A stretch of DNA of 64,000 nt from Pseudomonas oryzihabitans (GTDB taxonomy: Bacteria > Pseudomonadota > Gammaproteobacteria > Pseudomonadales > Pseudomonadaceae). The notes under the pieces were generated by a model. It was not told the origin of the DNA, did no database searches, and saw only the letters and a list, made by a program, of their open reading frames with translations. The DNA lies in NCBI RefSeq assembly GCF_014522265.1, contig NZ_CP017024.1:3632001-3696000 (forward strand), given 5' to 3'. A program made the position numbers and the translations under genes. Shown here one piece after another: positions 58,377 to 64,000 of this stretch. Each line of letters opens with the position of its first letter. Positions within the stretch are counted from its first letter, which is position 1.

Positions 58377-59557
58377 GCACGCCGCTGACCCTGAGGGTGC
58401 TGGGCACCTCGGTGACCCTGCTCGAACCCATCCGCCAGCGGGCGGAGGCGGAGCTGGGCATCCGCCTGGTCTACCAGATCCATGACGTCCAGACCGCCCA
58501 GCGCATCGCGGTGCTGGAGCCGGGCAGCTACGATCTCTATGACCAGTGGTTCCACAACGTCGACTTCGTCTGGCCGGCGCGGGCGATCCAGCCCATCGAC
58601 ATCCGCCGCATCGCGCTCTGGGAGGAGATCAACGACCTGCCCAAGCGCGGCCGGCTGCATGCCACGGATCGCCTGGCGCCCGGCTGCCGGCCGTGCGACC
58701 GCCTCTATGTGCAGCACGATGGCAGCCTGGGCGGCCAGCCCAGCGAGCGGATCAGCATGCTGCCGCTGACCCACAACGCCGACAGCTTCGCCTATCGTCC
58801 GGAGAGCCTGCCTGCCGCCCTGGCGGGGCAGCAGGAGAGCTGGGCCTGGCTGATCGACGAAGGCTGGTGTGGCCACAGCGCCCTGCAGAGCGACGCCGCC
58901 ATCGGCGCCCTGGACGCCGCCCTAGCGATCCAGGCGGCCGGTCTCGCCCGTTTCGACGACATCGGCAATCTGCGCCTGGAGGAGATCGACCGCCTGGCCG
59001 AATTGCTGGTGGAGCGCCAGCGCCATCGGCATTTCGCGGCGTTCTGGTCCGACGACCGCAGCGCCGGCGAGCTGACCCTGGCCGCCGGGGTGGACATCCA
59101 GAGTCTCTGGTCGCCCATGCTCATGGCCCTGCATCGGGCGGGGGTGGATTATCGGGTGGCGGTCCCGCGCGAGGGCTACCGCGCCTGGTTCGGCGGCCTG
59201 TCGCTGTCGCGCTGCGCGGAGGGACGGGTGCGCGATGCCGCCTATGCCTACCTCAACTGGTGGCTGGCCGGCTGGCCCGGGGCGGTGATGGCGCGCCAGG
59301 GGTTCTATATCGCCAATCCGGTGCGGGCGCGGGATCACCTGAGCGCCGCCGAGTGGGACTTCTGGTACGGCGGCCTGCCGGCCCGTGAAGAACTCGCCGG
59401 CAGCGACGGCCTGCCGCTGATCGAGGTGGGCCAACGGCGCGAAGGCGGCTCCTACGCCCAGCGCATGAGCCATATCGGGGTGTGGAATTCGGTGATGGAC
59501 GAACACAACTACCTGGTGCGGCGCTGGAGCGAATTCCTGCGCACCACGGCCGCCTGA
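58373..59557 (+). CDS. ABC-type substrate-binding protein homologue without signal peptide
   Basis: A 394-residue protein of the PotD/PotF-like (bacterial extracellular solute-binding) fold. Segments such as YQIHDVQTAQRIAVLEPGSYD, YRAWFGGLSLSRCAEGRV and AYAYLNWWLAGWPGAVMARQ resemble spermidine/putrescine-type binders. The start MSTPLTLRVLGTSVTLLEPI is mature-like: there is no hydrophobic export signal, and the ATG overlaps the GTPase stop. A CRPCD motif occurs near residue 103. It may act inside the cell, perhaps as a sensor or scaffold; export by an unknown route cannot be excluded. Confidence 0.72.
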   Translation: MSTPLTLRVLGTSVTLLEPIRQRAEAELGIRLVYQIHDVQTAQRIAVLEPGSYDLYDQWFHNVDFVWPARAIQPIDIRRIALWEEINDLPKRGRLHATDRLAPGCRPCDRLYVQHDGSLGGQPSERISMLPLTHNADSFAYRPESLPAALAGQQESWAWLIDEGWCGHSALQSDAAIGALDAALAIQAAGLARFDDIGNLRLEEIDRLAELLVERQRHRHFAAFWSDDRSAGELTLAAGVDIQSLWSPMLMALHRAGVDYRVAVPREGYRAWFGGLSLSRCAEGRVRDAAYAYLNWWLAGWPGAVMARQGFYIANPVRARDHLSAAEWDFWYGGLPAREELAGSDGLPLIEVGQRREGGSYAQRMSHIGVWNSVMDEHNYLVRRWSEFLRTTAA

Positions 59558-59783
59558 GGCGACATCCTTTGGGCGAGAACCGCGCGCCAGACGCCTTGCT
59601 GCGCTGTTGCCCAGGCGACAGCAGCTGGACAGCTGCCCTTGGTGATACACCTGAAATTGTCTTACATTTGTTCGCAAATTATTGATGTAGAACGAATTTT
59701 TGACTTGGTTCGGTTCTTGATTGAAGGCTCAGGGTCACTGTTTCGCTCGTCCTCGCGGCGAGCCCAACCCGGAGAGCCTTTGC
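59558..59783. other. regulatory region before sfnG
   Basis: 226 bp with an AT-rich middle (59640-59720). It separates the amidase operon from sfnG and should hold its promoter. tggttcggttcttgat at 59706-59721 has the spacing of a sigma-54 -24/-12 promoter but GA instead of GC in the -12 box, so it is only a weak candidate. Confidence 0.4.
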
Positions 59784-60875
59784 ATGTCGCAGAACCCCGT
59801 CAAATTCGCCTATTGGGTCCCTAACGTCAGCGGCGGCCTGGTGGTCAGCACCATCGAGCAGCGCACCCACTGGGGCATCGACTACAACCGCACGCTGGCC
59901 CAGCTCGCCGAGCGGGCCGGCTTCGACTACGCCCTGACGCAGATCCGTTTCACCGCCGGCTACGGCGCCGAATACCAGCATGAATCGGTGGCCTTCAGCC
60001 ATGCGCTGCTGGCCGCCACCGAGCGGCTCAAGGTGATCGCCGCCATCCTGCCCGGCCCCTGGAATCCGGCGCTGGCCGCCAAGCAGCTGGCGACCATCGA
60101 CCAGCTCACCAATGGCCGGGTCGCCATCAACTTGGTCTCCGGCTGGTTCAAGGGGGAGTTCCACGGCATCGGTGAGCCCTGGCTGGAGCACGACGAACGC
60201 TATCGGCGTTCCGAGGAATTCATCCGCGCCCTCAAGGGCATCTGGACCCAGGACAACTTCAGCTTCGCCGGCGACTTCTATCGCTTCCGCGACTACACCC
60301 TGAAACCCAAGCCGCTGCAGCAGCCCCATCCAGAGATCTTCCAGGGTGGCAGCTCGCGGGCCGCGCGGGACATGGCGGCGCGGGTCTCCGACTGGTACTT
60401 CACCAACGGCGGCACCCGCGAGGAGATTCGTGCCCAGGTGCAGGACCTGCGCGCCAAGGCCGCGGCGGAGGGGCGTGAGGTCAAGGTCGGGGTGAATGCC
60501 TTCATCATCGCGCGCGACACCGAGGCCGGGGCGCGCGAGGTGTTGCGGGAGATCGTGGCCAAGGCCAACCCGGAGGCGGTCAAGGCCTTTGGTGATGCGG
60601 CGCGCCAGGCTGGTGCTGCCAGCCCGGAAGGCAAGGGCAACTGGGCCGACTCCAGCTTCGAGGATCTGGTGCAGTACAACGACGGCTTCAAGCCAAACCT
60701 GATCGGCACGCCCGAGCAGCTCGCCGAGCGCATCGTGGCCCTCAAGGCCGAGGGCGTGGACCTGGTGCTGGCCGGTTTCCTGCACTTCCAGGAAGAGGTC
60801 GAGTACTTCGGCCAGCGCGTGCTGCCCCTGGTGCGCGACCTCGAAGCCCGGGCTGCGGCCCAGGCGGCGGCCTAG
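59784..60875 (+). CDS. sfnG: FMNH2-dependent dimethylsulfone monooxygenase
   Basis: A 363-residue bacterial-luciferase-fold monooxygenase that converts dimethyl sulfone to methanesulfinate for sulfur supply. The N-terminus MSQNPVKFAYWVPNVSGGLV is diagnostic of SfnG, and the family motifs QIRFTAGYGAEYQHES, NLVSGWFKGEFHGIGEPWL and FQGGSSRAARDMAA follow. The ATG at 59784 has ggaga upstream. It depends on a separate FMN reductase. In Pseudomonas sfnG is activated by SfnR with sigma-54, but no sfnR is in this window. Confidence 0.92.
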   Translation: MSQNPVKFAYWVPNVSGGLVVSTIEQRTHWGIDYNRTLAQLAERAGFDYALTQIRFTAGYGAEYQHESVAFSHALLAATERLKVIAAILPGPWNPALAAKQLATIDQLTNGRVAINLVSGWFKGEFHGIGEPWLEHDERYRRSEEFIRALKGIWTQDNFSFAGDFYRFRDYTLKPKPLQQPHPEIFQGGSSRAARDMAARVSDWYFTNGGTREEIRAQVQDLRAKAAAEGREVKVGVNAFIIARDTEAGAREVLREIVAKANPEAVKAFGDAARQAGAASPEGKGNWADSSFEDLVQYNDGFKPNLIGTPEQLAERIVALKAEGVDLVLAGFLHFQEEVEYFGQRVLPLVRDLEARAAAQAAA

Positions 60876-60993
60876 GCTGAGCCAGCCGAATCGAGGCCAG
60901 GCCAGACAAGGAAAGCTGCCAAGAGCGAGAGGCAGGGCCGGAAGCCGGCGGCTGGGTGGGCTAAGCTCCCGGGACAACCGGGGAGCCCACGCC

Positions 60994-61596
60994 ATGAACA
61001 AGACCTCCTACAACGCCATCGCCGACACCTTTCGCCAGGCCCGCGTCAGCCTCAGGGACGACGAGCGTCGCTACCTGGACGTGCTCCTGGAAAAGCTCGA
61101 ACCCGGCGCCACCCTGCTCGATCTGGGCTGTGGCACCGGCACCCCGGTGGCCGCCGCCATCCTCGCCCAGGGACATCGCGTGCTGGGGGTCGACCAGGCG
61201 GCCGCCATGCTGGCCCATGCGCGGCGGGAATTTCCCAAGCAGCGCTGGATCGAGGCGCGGCTGGAAACCTACGCCTGCGCCGAACGCTACCAGGGCGCGC
61301 TGCTGTGGGATTCGCTGTTCCATCTGGAGCGCCGCTGGCACGCGACGCTCCTGGCGCGAGTGATCGCCGGGCTCCCGCAAGGGGGACGACTGATGCTGAC
61401 GGCGGGCGGCTCGGTGGCGGATGCCTTCGTCGATACCATGTTCAACCAGCCGTTCTTCTACGACTCCCATCCGCCCGAGGAGCTGCGCGCCCTGCTGCTG
61501 TCGCAGGGCGTGCGCATCCTCATCGAAGAATTCTTGGACCTGCCCGACGGGGGGCGAAATAGGGGGCGCTGCGCCTTCGTCGTGGAAAAACTCTGA
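60994..61596 (+). CDS. class I SAM-dependent methyltransferase
   Basis: A 200-residue methyltransferase. Motif I is LLDLGCGTGTPVAAAI at about residues 40-55, with the acidic residue after the next strand in VLGVDQAAAML. The substrate cannot be read. A hairpin (agctcccgg pairing with ccggggagc, 60964-60985) sequesters the ggggag ribosome-binding site just before the ATG at 60994. It is convergent with metQ copy 2. Confidence 0.82.
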   Translation: MNKTSYNAIADTFRQARVSLRDDERRYLDVLLEKLEPGATLLDLGCGTGTPVAAAILAQGHRVLGVDQAAAMLAHARREFPKQRWIEARLETYACAERYQGALLWDSLFHLERRWHATLLARVIAGLPQGGRLMLTAGGSVADAFVDTMFNQPFFYDSHPPEELRALLLSQGVRILIEEFLDLPDGGRNRGRCAFVVEKL

Positions 61597-61638
61597 CGTT
61601 GTCCAGGTGCCGTTCTCGTTGAGTAAACGGGAGGGAGA

Positions 61639-62424
61639 TCAGTCCTTCCAGCCCGGCTGGTAGAGGCTGCCGTGGGCCTGGTCCAGGGCGGCGCGGACCT
61701 TGGGCGAATGCTGGTAGAGATCGATCAGCTTGGCCAGGCGCGGATCGTCCTTGTTGTCCGGGCGGGCGACGAACTGGATGACGTACTCCGGGTGGTCGAG
61801 GCCATCGAAGAGCAGGGCCTGGTTGGGATCGAGGGTCTTGGCCAGGCGCAGGTAGTGCGGATAACCCTGGGCCACGTCAACGTCGTCCAGCGAACGGGCC
61901 AGCTGCACGGCCTCCAGTTCGACGATCTGGAGGTCGCGCGGATTGCCGGTGATGTCCGCCAGGGTGGCGTGGTAGCCGACGCCGGGCCTCAAGGTGATGA
62001 AGCCGGCCTTTTCCAGCAGCAACAGGCCACGGCCGCCATTGATGGCATCGTTGGCGATGGCCACCCGCGCGCCCTTGGGTACTTCCGCCAGGGTGCGGTA
62101 CTTCTTCGAATAGAGCCCTACGTTGTTGATGATCCCCGGCGCCACCGCCACCAGGTCATAGCCGGCGGTGCGCTTGGCGTTCTCCAGGAAGGGGATGTGC
62201 TGGTAGTAGTTGGCGTCGATGTCATGGTTGGCGAGGCTGGTGTTGGGGGCGATCCAGTCGCTGAATTCGACGATCTCCACGTCCACCCCGGCGGCCTTGG
62301 CTTCCTGCACCGCCACTTCCAGTGGCGGGGCGAAGGCGGCGGTAGTGCCGATCTTGAGCGGCGCGGCCAGGGCCGCGGTGCTGCAGAGGCCGAGGGCGAA
62401 GAGCAGGGGCTTGAGGCGGGTCAT
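61639..62424 (-). CDS. MetQ/NlpA-family binding protein, copy 2
   Basis: A 261-residue binding protein with a Sec signal peptide (LLFALGLCSTAALAAP) that has a cysteine at position 14 but not in a lipobox context. EFSDWIAPNTSLANHDIDA and NYYQHIPFLENAKR are the family motifs. It starts 17 bp after the NtaA-type monooxygenase stop, so the two are one operon. With no permease nearby it may use metNI at 48.6-50.4 kb. Confidence 0.87.
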   Translation of the reverse strand: MTRLKPLLFALGLCSTAALAAPLKIGTTAAFAPPLEVAVQEAKAAGVDVEIVEFSDWIAPNTSLANHDIDANYYQHIPFLENAKRTAGYDLVAVAPGIINNVGLYSKKYRTLAEVPKGARVAIANDAINGGRGLLLLEKAGFITLRPGVGYHATLADITGNPRDLQIVELEAVQLARSLDDVDVAQGYPHYLRLAKTLDPNQALLFDGLDHPEYVIQFVARPDNKDDPRLAKLIDLYQHSPKVRAALDQAHGSLYQPGWKD

Positions 62425-62441
62425 GGGGCGTCCTTGAAAGG

Positions 62442-63808
62442 TCAGTCCTGGCGGAAACGGCTGCCGAAATGGCGGGTGTCGAGGTGGTCGCCGCGGCCGA
62501 ACAGCTTGTGTCTGAAGCTGCCCTCGGCATAGGCGGTCTTGTAGCGACCCCGGCTCTGCAACTCCGGGATCACCAGGTCGATGAAGTCGCCATAGCACTC
62601 GGGGGTGACGGTGCGCGCCAGGTTGAAGCCGTCCAGCCCGGTTTCGTCGATCCAGCCGAGCAGGGCATCGGCCACCTGCCCGGGATCGCCGACCAGGGCG
62701 GTGTAGCGGCCACCGAGGGCGTGCTGCTCCAGCAGCTTGCGGCGGGTCCAGCCGGCGTCCTTGGCCACCAGGCGCTTGAGCGCCGACTCGATGGCCTCGG
62801 TCCGTTGCGGACGGATGGGTTCGTCGAGGCCATAGGCGGCGAGGTCTATGCCCACCGAAGCGGAGTGGTGGGCGACCCCGGCTTCGGGACTGGCGTAATG
62901 CAGGTATTCGGCGTGCTTGTCGCGGGCTTCGGCGGCGGTGGGGGCGACGATCACCGTGAGGCCCATGAACAGCTTGACGTCATCCGCGCGGCGGCCGGCG
63001 GCCACCGCCGCGCAGCGGACGCGCTCGACCTGGGCGCGGGTGGCGGCCTGGTCCTGCCCGGAGATGAACACGCACTCGGCATGGCGCCCGGCAAAGGCCA
63101 GGCCGCGATCCGAGGAGCCGGCCTGGAACAGCACCGGGGTGCGTTGCCGCGAGGGCTCGCAGAGGTGATAGCCCTCGACGTCGAAGAATTCGCCGTGGTG
63201 CGCGACCTTGCGCACCCGCTCGGGACGGGCATAGATCCGTTGGACGCGATCCCGGACCACGGCGTCGTCGGCCCAGCTGCCTTCGAGCAGCTTGTAGAGG
63301 ACTTCCAGGTATTCGTCGGCCTGGTCGTAGCGGCGGTCGTGGGCGATCTGCCGGTCCAGGCCCATGGCGCGGGCGGCGCTGTCGAGGTAGCCGGTAACGA
63401 TATTCCAGCCCACCCGCCCTTCGCTCAGGTGATCCAGGGTGGAAAGGCGGCGGGCGAAGGGATAGGGCGGCTCGTAGGTGAGGTTGGCGGTGAGGCCGAA
63501 ACCCAGGTCCCGGGTGCTGGCGGCCATGGCCGAGACCAGCAGGAAGGGATCGTTGACCGGCAGCTGGATGGATTCGCGCAGGGTCAGGTCGACATTGCCG
63601 CCATAGACGTCGTAGACGCCCAGGATGTCGGCGATGAACAGCCCGTCGAACAGGCCGCGTTCCAGCAACTGCGCCAGCTCGGTCCAGTAGCCGAGGGTAT
63701 GGTAGCGGCTGGAGGTGTCGCGCGGATGGGTCCAGAGACCGTGGTTGATGTGGCCCACGGTGTTCATGTTGAAGGCGTTGAGCAGCACCTGCTTGGCGGG
63801 GCGGTCAT
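62442..63808 (-). CDS. NtaA/SnaA/DszA-family FMN-dependent monooxygenase (start region frameshifted as sequenced)
   Basis: A luciferase-fold monooxygenase of the NtaA/SnaA/DszA group. From LLNAFNMNTVGHINHGLWTH onward the frame is intact, with the family motifs IADILGVYDVYGGN and GWNIVTGYLDSAARAMG and normal length. The expected start is the ATG at 63808, but it is one base out of frame; adding one G to the GG at 63803-63804 gives MTRPAKQVLL and 455 residues. Otherwise the gene would have to begin at a TTG at 63869 with no ribosome-binding site. It probably oxidises an organosulfur or aminopolycarboxylate-like compound. Confidence 0.87.
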
Positions 63809-64000
63809 GGGCTGGGCGCCCCCGAGGGGAGAAGAGTCCGGAGCATGGCCATGGGATCCTCGGGTTCAAGGCGAAAGGAGAGATCCGGTGGTCCGGTGGT
63901 TATACCTTAGCTTCAAGATATACAGCGCTCTAAATAGCTTTTCGGAATAACGTTAAGACGTTCGCAGGCGTGGGGCTCGCCTCTAACCAAATTCCAAATC
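63809..64000. other. upstream region of the monooxygenase-metQ operon
   Basis: About 190 bp to the right edge. It is AT-richer than its surroundings between 63895 and 63960 and should hold the promoter of the minus-strand operon. No gene start is seen before the window ends. Confidence 0.4.

Noticed and set aside
59706-59721. Sigma-54 promoter for sfnG
   Set aside because: Spacing fits, but the -12 element has GA in place of the nearly invariant GC, so it is mentioned only as a weak candidate inside the intergenic entry.

Overview
The window is about 65% G+C chromosome of a Pseudomonas-type gammaproteobacterium. Gene order supports this: tig-clpP-clpX-lon-ppiD, smc-zipA-ligA, ffs, dnaX-ybaB-recR and hemN-anr all follow the order I recall from Pseudomonas aeruginosa. 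The species is not fixed by the sequence. I see no prophage, plasmid, integron or CRISPR array.

Layout. 1-4.2 kb: start of a reverse-strand gene, a LysR regulator, a hypothetical gene, and an Nramp-like transporter with a 2-hydroxyacid dehydrogenase. 4.2-12.4 kb: protein quality control (trigger factor, ClpP, ClpX, Lon, PpiD); hupB, expected between lon and ppiD, is absent. 12.5-21.2 kb: cysK, a MoxR/VWA pair, htpX, an alanine-type aminotransferase, and an oxidative-repair run (msrB, gpx, a DUF815-type ATPase, free-Met-R-sulfoxide reductase). 21.3-22.0 kb: three tandem tRNA-Glu/tRNA-Gly pairs. 22.1-34.4 kb: sulfate-binding protein, smc, zipA, ligA, SRP RNA, dnaX, ybaB, recR. 34.4-38.4 kb: a Fur-box-preceded FecI/FecR/TonB-receptor iron-signalling set. 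38.5-40.7 kb: anr and hemN, with an ANR box inside a long palindrome.

41.4-64 kb is accessory and dominated by organosulfur and amide scavenging: a thiol dioxygenase with a four-domain rhodanese; a class II aldolase with two SsuA-like binding proteins; another TauT/SsuA-type binding protein; a complete MetQ-MetN-MetI importer; then a GntR regulator divergent from an eight-gene operon (amidase, cyclic-imidase/PgdA-like hydrolase, MFS transporter, two SDRs, a small MCGLCG protein, a CobW-type GTPase and a binding-protein homologue without signal peptide). SfnG, a methyltransferase, a second MetQ and an NtaA/SnaA-type flavin monooxygenase close the window. My best candidate for an undescribed system is the GntR-controlled operon at 50.5-59.6 kb, read here as a cyclic imide/half-amide degradation pathway with its own metallochaperone. 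A 167-bp MITE-like element with 18-bp terminal inverted repeats and CTAG ends sits exactly between metI and gntR and supplies both stop codons.

Quality warning: seven genes (htpX, gpx, ligA, dnaX, fecR, the imidase and the NtaA-type monooxygenase) are each broken by the apparent loss of one G or C in a short run. Because ligA and dnaX are essential, I interpret these as sequence errors rather than pseudogenes; spans below run from the true start to the true stop across the shift.
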